From: Pseudoflavonifractor sp050943825
Lineage (GTDB): Bacteria > Bacillota > Clostridia > Oscillospirales > Oscillospiraceae
DNA: 64,000 nt
Reading direction: 5' to 3'
Assembly: GCF_050943825.1 (NCBI RefSeq)
Contig: NZ_JBMNPX010000003.1
Location: 186,001 to 250,000, forward strand
Shown: piece by piece, positions 15,878-24,133 of the stretch
Numbering within the stretch: position 1 is the first letter of the stretch
Layout: every line of letters begins with the position of its first letter
Translations under genes and position numbers: made by a program
The notes under the pieces: model-generated
What the model saw: only the letters and a program-made list of their open reading frames with translations
Told to the model about the DNA's origin: nothing
Databases searched by the model: none

Positions 15878-16321
15878 TCACATATGGTCGGTGTCCAGGA
15901 GGATGGTGACGGGGCCGTCGTTCTGAGAGAACACCTGCATATCTGCCCCAAATTCGCCGTGTTCAACATGAAAGCCCCGGGCGCGGCAGGCGTCCATGAA
16001 GCCCTCGTAGAGGGGGATGGCCACGTCGGGCCTGGCCGCGCCGGTAAAGCCGGGGCGGCGGCTCCTGGTGTCGGCGTACAGGGTGAACTGGCTCACCACC
16101 AGCAGGCTGCCGCCCACGGTGGCCAGGTTCAGGTTCATCTTCTCGTTCTCGTCCTCAAAGATCCGCAGGCCGCACACCTTGTCGGCCATCTTCTCGGCCT
16201 GGGCCATGGTGTCCTCCGGGGCCACCCCCAGCAGCACCAGAAAGCCCTGGCCGATCTGTCCGTTTATCTTTCCCTCGATCTCCACCGAGGCGTTTCGTAC
16301 TCTGGTAACGACTGCGCGCAT
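15878..16321 (-). CDS. dtd: D-aminoacyl-tRNA deacylase
   Basis: Proofreading enzyme that hydrolyses D-aminoacyl-tRNA (and Gly-tRNA-Ala), freeing tRNA. It has 147 residues, the normal length. The two signature motifs of the dimeric active site are present: SQFTLYAD (about residues 77-84) and NDGPVTI near the C-terminus, which contributes the cross-subunit Gly-cisPro. It lies 28 bases downstream of the degenerate alanine racemase-like gene and upstream of the MBL-fold hydrolase in the same operon. Confidence 0.95.
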   Translation of the reverse strand: MRAVVTRVRNASVEIEGKINGQIGQGFLVLLGVAPEDTMAQAEKMADKVCGLRIFEDENEKMNLNLATVGGSLLVVSQFTLYADTRSRRPGFTGAARPDVAIPLYEGFMDACRARGFHVEHGEFGADMQVFSQNDGPVTILLDTDHM

Positions 16322-16349
16322 GCCGTCAAAATCCTCTCTTTATCTGAAA

Positions 16350-17417
16350 TCAGCGGTACTCCCGAGTAAAGCCCCGGGCGTACATGGGGTCAATGTCGAA
16401 GTGGACCAGGTCGCCGGAGGAGCACTTCATGTCGGTCACGTCCAGCAGGGTCTCCATGGCGCCGATGCGGCCGATGACCTTCACCTTCTGCCCGTCAATG
16501 CGGACAGTGATCCGCCTGCCCCGCAGCCACCGGCGGATGGCGGCCCAGAAGCCGGGGTCCCGCACACGGGCCACGCCGAAGCCGTTCTGGTACCCCACCG
16601 GCAGCACCCCCACCCGGGTGGGCCGCCTGAGGGTGACGGGCTGCTCGCTGCCCACGGTGTGGCCCGCAGGGAGCCAGCGGACCTCCTCCAGGGAGGCCTC
16701 GCCGTACCCCACCCGCTGGAGGCCGTCCCCCTTGGTGCGGCGGCACCGGCCCAGCAGCACCGAGCCCGCCCGCACCGCGTCCAGCAGGGCGCCGTCGTAG
16801 TGGAGCAGGGCGAAGGAGCCTGCGGCGTGGACGGTGCCCGTCTCAAACCCGGCGGCGCGGATGGCCTCCAGAAGATTCTGGAAGGACTGGATTTGAGCGG
16901 CGGCCTCCTTGCCGTCGGCCTTTACAGAGTGGAGCTGGGTGTAGATGCCCGAAATGGCCACGTTGGGCAGGTTGCGGTAGGCGGAGAGCACCTTCTCCGG
17001 CTCGGCGCACAGAAAGCCCCCGAAGCCCAGGCCGGTGTCCACCTGGATGTGGGCCTCGGCCACGGTGGAGCGGCTCTCGGCCAGGCCGTTGAGGGCCAGA
17101 CCCGCGTCGATGGAGCCGATGGTGCACACCGCGTTTACGTCCACCAGCTGCTCCAGCTCCTCCCGGTCGGCGGTGGAGCGGAGCATGAGGATCTCCTCGT
17201 CCACAAAGCCCGCCTTGCGCAATGCGGCGGCGTCCGCCGGCTCGGACACGGCAAAACGGCCAATGCCCTCGTCCCGCAGGAGCTTGGCCATGTCCACCAG
17301 CCCGGCGCCCCCCGCGTCCCCGGTGAGGGCGGCGTAGACGGCGGCCCGGCCCGCCCGCTCCCTGACCACGGCGATGTTCTGCTTGACGGCCTGTCTCTCT
17401 ATCACCAGGGTTTTCAT
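16350..17417 (-). CDS. Alanine racemase-fold protein lacking the expected PLP lysine
   Basis: A 355-residue protein with the overall layout of alanine racemase: an N-terminal TIM barrel (about 1-230) and a C-terminal beta domain, with recognisable landmarks HIQVDTGLGFGGF, SGIYTQLHS and GVLPVGYQNGFG. The segment that in active enzymes reads AVVKADAYGHG here reads AVYAALTGDAG (residues 26-36), so the PLP-binding lysine is absent. The catalytic tyrosine region before the VLPVGY strand also looks unlike SYG-type sites. It heads the operon behind the strong promoter at 17452-17480. It could be a non-enzymatic PLP-free paralogue or have another activity. Confidence 0.75.
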   Translation of the reverse strand: MKTLVIERQAVKQNIAVVRERAGRAAVYAALTGDAGGAGLVDMAKLLRDEGIGRFAVSEPADAAALRKAGFVDEEILMLRSTADREELEQLVDVNAVCTIGSIDAGLALNGLAESRSTVAEAHIQVDTGLGFGGFLCAEPEKVLSAYRNLPNVAISGIYTQLHSVKADGKEAAAQIQSFQNLLEAIRAAGFETGTVHAAGSFALLHYDGALLDAVRAGSVLLGRCRRTKGDGLQRVGYGEASLEEVRWLPAGHTVGSEQPVTLRRPTRVGVLPVGYQNGFGVARVRDPGFWAAIRRWLRGRRITVRIDGQKVKVIGRIGAMETLLDVTDMKCSSGDLVHFDIDPMYARGFTREYR

Positions 17418-17451
17418 GTCCGCGCCGCCTTTCCAACATAATATTTAATTT

Positions 17452-17480
17452 ATTATACCCTTGAAAAGCGGAAGCGTCAA
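17452..17480 (-). promoter_or_regulatory. Promoter of the alr-like/dtd/hemZ/mrp operon
   Basis: On the minus strand: TTGACG (17480-17475), a 17-base spacer and TATAAT (17457-17452). This is one of the best sigma-A-type promoters in the window and lies 35 bases upstream of the racemase-like start codon. Confidence 0.85.
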
Positions 17481-17524
17481 CGCCGGAGGGGCGGCTTTGG
17501 GGTGGAGAAAAGGGTCCGGGGCTA

Positions 17525-17553
17525 TTGAGGCCCGCTGTGCAATATGGTATTAT
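17525..17553 (+). promoter_or_regulatory. Promoter of the two unknown membrane-protein genes
   Basis: TTGAGG (17525-17530), 17-base spacer, TATTAT (17548-17553), diverging from the minus-strand operon promoter 45 bases away. An overlapping TATAAT is shifted by 3 bases. Confidence 0.6.
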
Positions 17554-17609
17554 AATTATGAAGAAAGCCCCGGAGAAAACGGCAGAAACAGTGGGGAGAG
17601 GGAAAGAAA

Positions 17610-18077
17610 ATGAAAAAACGGGTCCTTATCTGCGGGGCCGTCCTGCTGACGGTGGTCTGTGGGGTGTTACTCCTCTGGCGGGGCGGGCGGGGGTACCGCC
17701 TTCCCTTTTCCGCCCAGGAGGTCTCAAATGCGGAGATCTGCTATTTCAACGCGCTCCAGAAAAAGACACTCACCGACCCGGAAGATGTGGCCCGGCTGAC
17801 CGGCGCGCTGGGCGGGCTTATGCCGGAGGGCGGATATCAGCGTATTCCCACCGGGGGGCAGAGCTTTGACGTGTTCATCACCCTGGACAGCGGGGAGACA
17901 TGGCAGTGCACCTACTGCCAGACCGCCGGCGACAGCGGGTATTACACCGACGGCACGGTGTGGCTGGCGGTCTCCGGCCTGGATCTGAAGGCGGTGTGGG
18001 CGGAGCTGGTCAGCCCGGCGGAGGAGGTCCCCCCGGGCGGCATGCCCGAGGGTCTGCCCCTGGAGCCGGCCGGATAG
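17610..18077 (+). CDS. Unknown exported or membrane-anchored protein
   Basis: A 155-residue protein beginning MKKRVLICGAVLLTVVCGVLLLW, a positively charged tail and one strongly hydrophobic helix. It is either an uncleaved anchor or a signal peptide; no lipobox is clear. The remainder is a small extracellular domain with NALQKKTLTDPEDVARLTGAL and TGGQSFDVFITLDSG, a pattern seen in many small clostridial lipoprotein-like domains of unknown function. The C-terminus is Pro/Gly/Glu-rich. GGAGAGGGAAAGAAA precedes the ATG. It is followed 41 bases later by another membrane protein gene. Confidence 0.6.
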   Translation: MKKRVLICGAVLLTVVCGVLLLWRGGRGYRLPFSAQEVSNAEICYFNALQKKTLTDPEDVARLTGALGGLMPEGGYQRIPTGGQSFDVFITLDSGETWQCTYCQTAGDSGYYTDGTVWLAVSGLDLKAVWAELVSPAEEVPPGGMPEGLPLEPAG

Positions 18078-18118
18078 GGCGGCGCAGGTACGAGCTGCTG
18101 TGAAGGAGGAGATGTGAA

Positions 18119-18739
18119 ATGACACTCAATGCTTCCGTCCCCATGATTGTCTACATCGCCATGGGCGCGGTGGTGGCCATCTGCATCGCCCTGCTCTATT
18201 TCCTGCTCCACAAGGGGGAGAGGAAAAAGCGGCTCATCTCCGGTGGGTGCATGGTCCTGTGCGCGGCCTACCTGGTCTGGTTCTACTTTCCCTACCGATT
18301 CCCCGCCGACCCGGAGCGGGTGCAGATAGAAAATGTTTACACGGAGGACCAGATGCCTGTGTTTGTCGATGTGTCGCCGGAGGGCGGGGATGATCTGGAG
18401 ATCACCGAGGAGGAGGCCCGGGAGATTGTGGAGCTGAGCAACGGCCTGCTGTTCCGCCGGAGCATGTTCGAGATTTCCGGGGACAGCGACCTGAACTTCC
18501 CGCCGGTGAGACCGGGCGTGTACACCTCGCCGGAAAATGAGTACATCCGCGTGCGGATCTCCCGCCCCAACGGGCCGGATCTGGCCGTCACCTGCGCCCT
18601 GGGGGAGAAGGGCTTTGGCGACTACGGCGGCATTCACTGCATCGAGAGCGCCTACAGCCGGGTCTACGGCGCGGAGCCGCTGGTGGCGTATATCCGGGAC
18701 CTGGCCGTCCGGTACGGCATCCAGCCGCCGGAGTGGTGA
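18119..18739 (+). CDS. Unknown two-helix membrane protein with extracytoplasmic domain
   Basis: A 206-residue protein with two membrane helices (about residues 9-30 and 40-58) separated by a short basic turn (HKGERKKR), then an external domain of about 145 residues rich in Asp/Glu and Tyr. I recognise no family. AAGGAGGAGATG lies just before the ATG, and a terminator at 18771-18808 ends the unit. It shares the promoter at 17525 with the preceding gene, so the two products may work together at the membrane. Confidence 0.6.
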   Translation: MTLNASVPMIVYIAMGAVVAICIALLYFLLHKGERKKRLISGGCMVLCAAYLVWFYFPYRFPADPERVQIENVYTEDQMPVFVDVSPEGGDDLEITEEEAREIVELSNGLLFRRSMFEISGDSDLNFPPVRPGVYTSPENEYIRVRISRPNGPDLAVTCALGEKGFGDYGGIHCIESAYSRVYGAEPLVAYIRDLAVRYGIQPPEW

Positions 18740-18770
18740 CAGCAGAAATCCACTGAGAAGAGGAAATATG

Positions 18771-18808
18771 GGGGACCGCCTGACGAAACGGCAGGCGGTC
18801 CCTTTTCC
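18771..18808 (+). terminator. Terminator after the two unknown membrane-protein genes
   Basis: Stem GGGACCGCCTG pairing with CAGGCGGTCCC around a short loop, followed by TTTTCC. It separates this unit from the miaB promoter that starts about 30 bases later. Confidence 0.85.
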
Positions 18809-18839
18809 TGTACCCTTTGTAAAAAAACAGGGCGCGTCC

Positions 18840-18868
18840 TTGTTTTCAGGGCAGGAAAATGCTATAAT
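18840..18868 (+). promoter_or_regulatory. Promoter of miaB and the mismatch repair operon
   Basis: TTGTTT (18840-18845), a 17-base spacer and a perfect TATAAT (18863-18868), 35 bases upstream of the miaB GTG start. Confidence 0.8.
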
Positions 18869-18903
18869 TCTATATTCAGACACTATGATTTGGAGGAAGT
18901 ACC

Positions 18904-20319
18904 GTGGAGCGAAAGACCACCCATATCCCCCCCGAGGACATCGCCCGCCAGCGGGAGTACTGCGGGGCCATCAGAGAGATCAATTCCCGCTTCGCCAAGG
19001 CCCCCCTGGCCTTCGTGGACACCTACGGCTGCCAGCAGAACGAGGCCGACTCGGAGCGCATCCGGGGCTACCTGAAGGAGATGGGCTACGGCTTCACCCA
19101 GGACGAGAAGGAGGCCGCCGTCATCGTCATCAACACCTGCGCCATCCGGGAGCACGCCGAGCAGCGGGTGCTGGGCAACGTGGGCGCCCTGGTGCATACC
19201 AAGCGGAAGAACCCCAACCAGATCATCTGCCTGTGCGGCTGCATGGTGCAGGAGCCCCACAACGCGGCCAAAATCCGCTCCTCCTACCGGCATGTGGACA
19301 TGGTCTTCGGCCCCCACGCCCTGTGGCGGTTCCCCGAGTTCCTCTACCGCATCCTCACCCGCCGGGGCCGCATCTTTGAGACCGCCGACGACCCCGGCAG
19401 TATCGCCGAGGGCATCCCGGTGGTGCGGCAGAACGGGGTGAAGGCCTGGGTGTCCATCATGTACGGGTGCAACAACTTCTGCTCCTACTGCATCGTGCCC
19501 TACGTCCGGGGCCGGGAGCGCAGCCGTGACCCGGAGGTCATTCTCGCCGAGGTGGAGGAGCTGGCCAGGGCCGGATACAAGGAGATCACCCTCCTGGGCC
19601 AGAATGTCAACTCCTACGGCAAGGACCTGCCCGAGCCCATAGACTTTGCCGACCTGCTGCGGAAGGTGAACGCCGTCCCCGGCGACTTCCTCATCCGTTT
19701 TATGACCAGCCACCCCAAGGACGCCACCGAGAAGCTCTTTGACGCCATGGCCGAGTGCGAGAAGGTGGCCCCCGTCATCCATCTGCCCGTCCAGGCGGGC
19801 AACAACCGGGTGCTCAAGGCCATGAACCGGGTCTACACCCGGGAAATCTACCTGGAAAAGGTGCGCCAGCTCCGCGCCCGCATCCCCGATATCGTCCTCA
19901 CCAGCGACATCATCGTGGGCTTCCCCGGCGAGACCACCGAGGAGTTTGAGGACACCATGTCCCTGCTGCGGGAGGTGGAGTACGACGCCCTGTTCACCTT
20001 CATCTACTCTCCCCGTGAGGGTACCCCCGCCGCCAAGATGCCCGACCCGCAGACCCGCGAGGAGAAGTCGGCCAACTTCCAGCGGCTGGTGGACCTGCAG
20101 AACGAGATCTCCCTGAAAAAGCACCAGGCCTATGTGGGCAAGACCATCCGCTGCCTGGTGGACGGCCGCAGCGACGACCCCCGCAACAACCTGACCGCCC
20201 GTACGCCCGGCGGACGGCTGGTCCACTTCACCGGGGACGAGAAGCTCATCGGCACCTATCAGAATCTGACCATCACCGGCTGCTCCACCTGGGCCCTCTT
20301 CGGAGAAACGGCGGAGTAA
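18904..20319 (+). CDS. miaB: tRNA-2-methylthio-N6-dimethylallyladenosine synthase MiaB
   Basis: Radical SAM methylthiotransferase acting on i6A37 of tRNAs. It has 471 residues with a GTG start after GGAGGAAGTACC. The N-terminal MTTase domain has three cluster cysteines: C43 (TYGCQQNEADS), C79 (NTCAIREHAEQ) and C113 (LCGCMVQ). The radical SAM motif is C189, C193 and C196 in YGCNNFCSYCIVPYVRGRE. The C-terminal TRAM domain follows about residue 395. miaA, which makes its i6A substrate, is in the same run of genes. Copy C of the structured intergenic element lies between this gene and mutS. Confidence 0.97.
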   Translation: MERKTTHIPPEDIARQREYCGAIREINSRFAKAPLAFVDTYGCQQNEADSERIRGYLKEMGYGFTQDEKEAAVIVINTCAIREHAEQRVLGNVGALVHTKRKNPNQIICLCGCMVQEPHNAAKIRSSYRHVDMVFGPHALWRFPEFLYRILTRRGRIFETADDPGSIAEGIPVVRQNGVKAWVSIMYGCNNFCSYCIVPYVRGRERSRDPEVILAEVEELARAGYKEITLLGQNVNSYGKDLPEPIDFADLLRKVNAVPGDFLIRFMTSHPKDATEKLFDAMAECEKVAPVIHLPVQAGNNRVLKAMNRVYTREIYLEKVRQLRARIPDIVLTSDIIVGFPGETTEEFEDTMSLLREVEYDALFTFIYSPREGTPAAKMPDPQTREEKSANFQRLVDLQNEISLKKHQAYVGKTIRCLVDGRSDDPRNNLTARTPGGRLVHFTGDEKLIGTYQNLTITGCSTWALFGETAE

Positions 20320-20323
20320 GCAG

Positions 20324-20498
20324 CCTCGCAGAGTTCGCGCCCGCAGGCGCGAATGAAGTGCAATCGGTTTTCCACGGCGACATGCGCGTCGGGGAAAACA
20401 CAGCTCAGCCCGCAAGTGTGGGCTTTGGCTCTCTGGGCCAAAGCATGCGCGCGGCGGGCTGCAGCCCACTCGCAGCGGCGGCTCTGCCGCTGCTGCGA
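20324..20498 (-). repeat. Structured intergenic element, copy C (reverse orientation)
   Basis: Read on the minus strand it matches copies A and B. The head hairpin (20498-20470, arms TCGCAGC/GCTGCGA with inner GGCGGC/GCCGC) differs completely in sequence from theirs. The arm GCAGCCCGC (20463-20455) pairs with GCGGGCTG (20413-20406), a second hairpin of CTTTGGC-type lies between them, and the conserved GAC-GCGCAT-GTC nested hairpin and a CGCGCC-type hairpin come before the final CTCTGCGAGG. It lies between miaB and mutS and ends about 30 bases before the mutS start. It could be read into protein upstream of mutS, but the ribosome binding site marks the true start. Confidence 0.75.
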
Positions 20499-20528
20499 AA
20501 CTCTCAGAGAGAAAAGGAGCGCGTACCC

Positions 20529-23138
20529 ATGCCCGCTGAAACCACCCCCATGATGCGCCAGTACATCCGCATGAAGGAGCTTCACCCGGACTGCCTGCTC
20601 TTCTTCCGGCTGGGCGACTTCTACGAGATGTTCAACGAGGACGCCAAGGTAGCCTCCAAAGAGCTGGAGCTGACCCTCACCTCCCGTGACCGGAGCAAGC
20701 CCGCCGAGGAGCGCACCCCCATGTGCGGCGTGCCCTACCACAGCGCCGACGCCTATATTGCCCGGCTCATCGCCAAGGGGTACAAGGTGGCCATCTGCGA
20801 GCAGATGGAGGACCCCGCCACCGCCAAGGGCCTGGTGGACCGGGACATCATCCGTATTGTCACCCCCGGCACCCTCATGGACGCCTCCATGCTGGAGGAG
20901 GGCCGCAACAACTACATCTGCGCCGTGTACGCCGACTCCAACGGCGCGGCTCTGGCGGTGTGCGACCTGTCCACCGGCGAGTTCTCCGCCACCCCTTACA
21001 CCGATTCCGCCCGGGCCGAGCATCTGTTCAACGACCTGGGCGCCTACAAGCCCCGGGAGGCAGTGCTGTCCGACGGGGCCTTTGCCGACGCCGCCCTCAC
21101 CGACTTCCTGACCAAAAAGCTGGAGTGCCGCTGTGAAAACGGCGGAGAGGCCCGGTTCCGCTCCGACATGGCCCGGGAGACCCTGTCCCGCACCATCGCT
21201 GAGCTGCCCCCTGATGGGGACGCCACGGTGGAGCTGGCCGTCCAGGCCGCTGGGGGCCTGCTCTCCTACCTCTACGAGACCCAGAAGACCGACCTGTCCC
21301 ACATCGCCGCCCTCACCATCCACTCCTCCGCCTCCCGGCCCTCCATGGAGCTGGACCTGACCGCACGGCGCACCCTGGAGCTGACCGAGACCATGCGGGG
21401 CAAGGAGAAGCGGGGCAGCCTTCTCTGGGTGCTGGACAAGACCAGGACCGCCATGGGCCACCGCCTCATCCGCACCTGGCTGGAGCAGCCCCTTCTCTCC
21501 CCTGTGGCCATCAACCGGCGGCTGGAGGCGGTGAAGGCCCTGGTGGACGACCCCATCGCCCGGGACGAGATTGTCCTGTGCCTGCGGGAGATCACCGACC
21601 TGGAGCGGCTCATCGGCCGCATTGTGTACGGCACTGCCGGCGGCCGGGATTTGGCCGCTCTGGCGGCCGGCCTGGGGCATCTGCCCGACCTGCGGGCCCT
21701 GCTGGAGCCCTTCTCCGCCGGGCTGCTGCCCACTCTGCGCCAGGAGCTGGACGACCTGGCCGACCTGCGGGGGCTCATCACCTCCGCCATTGACGACGAC
21801 CCGCCCTTCTCCGTCCGGGAGGGGGGCTTCATCCGGGCAGGCTACAACGCCGACGTGGACTACCTGCGCAACATCATGACCAACGGCAAGGGCATGGTGG
21901 CCGAGGTGGAGGCCCGGGAGAAGGAGAAGACCGGCATCAAGAGCCTGAAGGTGGGCTACAACAAGGTCTTCGGCTACTACATCGAGGTGTCCAAGTCCTA
22001 CTACGACCAGGTGCCCGACACCTACATCCGCAAGCAGACCCTGGCCAACTGTGAGCGGTACATCACCCAGGAGCTCAAGGACATGGAGCACACCATCCTC
22101 TCCGCCCAGGACCGGGTGGTAGCCCTGGAGTACCAGCTTTTCTGCGACGTGCGGGAGAAGACGGCGGCCCGGGTCCAGGAGATTCAGCGCTCCGCCCGGG
22201 CCGTGGCCGCCCTGGACGTGCTCACCTCCTTCGCCTGCGTGGCGGCGGACAACCACTACTGCATGCCGGTGGTGGACCTGTCCGACCGGCTGGACATTGA
22301 GGAGGGCCGCCACCCGGTGGTGGAGAAGATGCTGAAAAACGCCCTCTTTGTCCCCAACGACACCCACATGGACGGCGGGGAGAACCTGGTGGCCATCATC
22401 ACCGGCCCCAACATGGCGGGCAAGTCCACCTACATGCGCCAGGTGGCCCTCATCGCCCTCATGGCCCAGATGGGCTCTTTTGTGCCCGCCAAGTCGGCCC
22501 ATATCGGCATTGTGGACCGGGTGTTCACCCGCATCGGCGCCAGCGACGACCTGTCCGCCGGACAGTCCACCTTCATGGTGGAGATGACCGAGGTGGCCGA
22601 GCTGCTCAAGAACGCCACCGCCAAATCCCTGCTGATTCTGGACGAGATTGGCCGGGGCACCTCCACCTACGACGGCATGTCCATCGCCCGGGCGGTGCTG
22701 GAGTACTGCGCCGACAAGAAGCGGCTGGGGGCCAAGACCCTCTTCGCCACCCACTACCACGAGATTACCTGCCTGGAGGGACAGATCCCGGGCGTGAAGA
22801 ACTACAACATCGCCGCCAAGAAGCGGAAGGGCGACGTGATTTTCCTGCGGAAGATTGTCCGGGGCGGCGCCGACCAGAGCTACGGCGTGGAGGTGGCCAA
22901 GCTGGCGGGTGTGCCCGAGCGGGTCATCACCCGCGCCCGGGAGATTCTGGAGGAGCTGGAGAGCGGCCAGGGCCCCTGTGCCGCCCCTGCCGCCGCGCTC
23001 AAGGCGGACGACGGCCAGATCTCCCTCACCGACATGGGGGGCGGCGAGGTGCTGGACCGCCTGCGCATGGTGGACATCAACACCCTCACCCCCATTGAGG
23101 CCATGAACCTGATTTACGAGCTCAAGCAGAAACTGTAA
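20529..23138 (+). CDS. mutS: DNA mismatch repair protein MutS
   Basis: Mismatch-recognition ATPase of 869 residues. The ATG at 20529 is preceded by AAAAGGAG; the frame is open further upstream but only through the intergenic repeat. The mismatch-binding motif is FYEMF in the N-terminal domain (about residue 33), the connector, lever and clamp domains follow, and the ATPase has Walker A GPNMAGKST (about 626-634) and Walker B DEIGRGTSTYDG. The helix-turn-helix C-terminus ends in NLIYELKQKL. Its partner gene mutL is two genes downstream in the same orientation. Confidence 0.97.
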   Translation: MPAETTPMMRQYIRMKELHPDCLLFFRLGDFYEMFNEDAKVASKELELTLTSRDRSKPAEERTPMCGVPYHSADAYIARLIAKGYKVAICEQMEDPATAKGLVDRDIIRIVTPGTLMDASMLEEGRNNYICAVYADSNGAALAVCDLSTGEFSATPYTDSARAEHLFNDLGAYKPREAVLSDGAFADAALTDFLTKKLECRCENGGEARFRSDMARETLSRTIAELPPDGDATVELAVQAAGGLLSYLYETQKTDLSHIAALTIHSSASRPSMELDLTARRTLELTETMRGKEKRGSLLWVLDKTRTAMGHRLIRTWLEQPLLSPVAINRRLEAVKALVDDPIARDEIVLCLREITDLERLIGRIVYGTAGGRDLAALAAGLGHLPDLRALLEPFSAGLLPTLRQELDDLADLRGLITSAIDDDPPFSVREGGFIRAGYNADVDYLRNIMTNGKGMVAEVEAREKEKTGIKSLKVGYNKVFGYYIEVSKSYYDQVPDTYIRKQTLANCERYITQELKDMEHTILSAQDRVVALEYQLFCDVREKTAARVQEIQRSARAVAALDVLTSFACVAADNHYCMPVVDLSDRLDIEEGRHPVVEKMLKNALFVPNDTHMDGGENLVAIITGPNMAGKSTYMRQVALIALMAQMGSFVPAKSAHIGIVDRVFTRIGASDDLSAGQSTFMVEMTEVAELLKNATAKSLLILDEIGRGTSTYDGMSIARAVLEYCADKKRLGAKTLFATHYHEITCLEGQIPGVKNYNIAAKKRKGDVIFLRKIVRGGADQSYGVEVAKLAGVPERVITRAREILEELESGQGPCAAPAAALKADDGQISLTDMGGGEVLDRLRMVDINTLTPIEAMNLIYELKQKL

Positions 23139-23144
23139 AAACAG

Positions 23145-23323
23145 TCGAAAAAACGGCTTTGCCGTTTTTTCGAGCAGGATGCAGCCCGCCGCGCGCATAA
23201 TCTGCCCGCCATTGGCAGGCAGATTCCACACTTGCGGGCTGAGAAGTGTTTTCTCCGACGCGCATGTCGCCGGAGAAAAAAGATTTTACTTTATTCGCGC
23301 CTGCGGGCGCGAACTCTGCGAGG
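23145..23323 (+). repeat. Structured intergenic element, copy B
   Basis: Same order of parts as copy A. Head hairpin with 13-base arms at 23145-23173 (TCGAAAAAACGGC); arm GCAGCCCGC at 23181-23189 pairing with GCGGGCTG at 23234-23241. Between them, a hairpin with arms AATCTGCC/GGCAGATT. Nested hairpin TTTTCTCC/GGAGAAAA (23249-23279) around GAC-GCGCAT-GTC, and hairpin TTCGCGCC/GGCGCGAA (23294-23313) followed by CTCTGCGAGG. Relative to copy A, paired bases change together, which supports selection for structure. It lies directly between mutS and the CPBP gene. Confidence 0.8.
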
Positions 23324-23405
23324 CGCTTTTGAGAAGATGGGGCCGCCGCAGGGGAAAGGTTTTGGTACCGCTTGTTTATCAAACCGCAGAGAGGAGGGAC
23401 ATATT

Positions 23406-24116
23406 GTGACAAAGAGAGCCTGGCGGCCCCAGATGACCGGCTCCGAGCGGAAGCGGGGGTGGGTGTTCTTCGCCCTGTACCTCCTGGTGTTCCCCTATCT
23501 CAACGCCTGGGCCCAGCGGGTGCTGCTGGGGGACGCGGAGGCCCCGGCGGCGGAGAGCAACGTGGTGTACTACGCCCTTCTCTTCGCCCTGGCCCTGCTG
23601 GTGTTCTGGTCCTTCCTGCGCCACGGCCTCTCCCTGCTGGTGGATTGGCTGCCGGAAAACTGCTTCGCCTTTGTCACCGGCCTGGTGGGGGCACTGGTGC
23701 TGGGCTTCTTGGCGGGCCTGCTGCCCATGCCGGTGGAAAACCCCATCCCCATCCAGTACCTCCAGGAGTATCTGCTCTCCCCCACCGCCACCACCGTGCT
23801 GCTGGTGGTGCTCATGCCCCTTATTGAAGAGACCCTGTTCCGGGGACTGCTCTTCGGCACACTCCGCCGGGAGAGCCGGGCGCTGGCCTATGTGGTCACC
23901 GTCCTGGTGTACGCCCTTGCCTGCGTGTGGCGGTATGTGTTCCAGCCCACCGGGGTGGACCTGCGGTACCTGTTGCTGGCGGTGGAGTACCTGCCCATGT
24001 CCCTGGCCCTGTGCTGGTGCTACGACAACGGCGGCTCCATCTGGAGCGCCGTGGGCCTGCACATGGTCCTCAACGCCGCACAGCTCATCACCATTGTCCG
24101 GGGGGTATCGTCCTGA
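23406..24116 (+). CDS. CPBP family intramembrane metalloprotease
   Basis: Integral membrane protein of 236 residues with a GTG start after GAGAGGAGGGAC. An upstream open frame runs into the structured repeat and is not used. Hydrophobic helices lie at about residues 15-32, 53-70, 90-115, 128-150, 165-190 and 195-230. The CPBP (Abi/Rce1-like) active-site motifs are EETLFRGLLFG (E-E-x3-R) and GLHMVLNA (H-x3-N). Family members process or protect membrane-associated peptides; the substrate here is unknown. Its TGA overlaps an in-frame ATG of mutL, so the two are co-transcribed. Confidence 0.88.
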   Translation: MTKRAWRPQMTGSERKRGWVFFALYLLVFPYLNAWAQRVLLGDAEAPAAESNVVYYALLFALALLVFWSFLRHGLSLLVDWLPENCFAFVTGLVGALVLGFLAGLLPMPVENPIPIQYLQEYLLSPTATTVLLVVLMPLIEETLFRGLLFGTLRRESRALAYVVTVLVYALACVWRYVFQPTGVDLRYLLLAVEYLPMSLALCWCYDNGGSIWSAVGLHMVLNAAQLITIVRGVSS

Positions 24117-24133
24117 TGGAAAAGGAGTTTTCT

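Noticed and set aside
20358..20528. N-terminal extension of MutS by 57 residues
   Set aside because: The extension reads through copy C of the structured intergenic element. A good ribosome binding site and the usual MutS start are at 20529.
20259..23231. A 990-codon open frame antisense to mutS, and similar long antisense frames opposite ilvE, ileS, pnp and the xanthine dehydrogenase gene
   Set aside because: They arise from the strong G/C bias at third codon positions of the real genes. They lack ribosome binding sites, recognisable motifs and normal amino acid composition (runs of Gly, Ala, Val, Leu, His).
23232..23405. N-terminal extension of the CPBP protease
   Set aside because: It is translated repeat copy B; the GTG at 23406 has GAGAGGAGGG upstream and a normal N-terminus.
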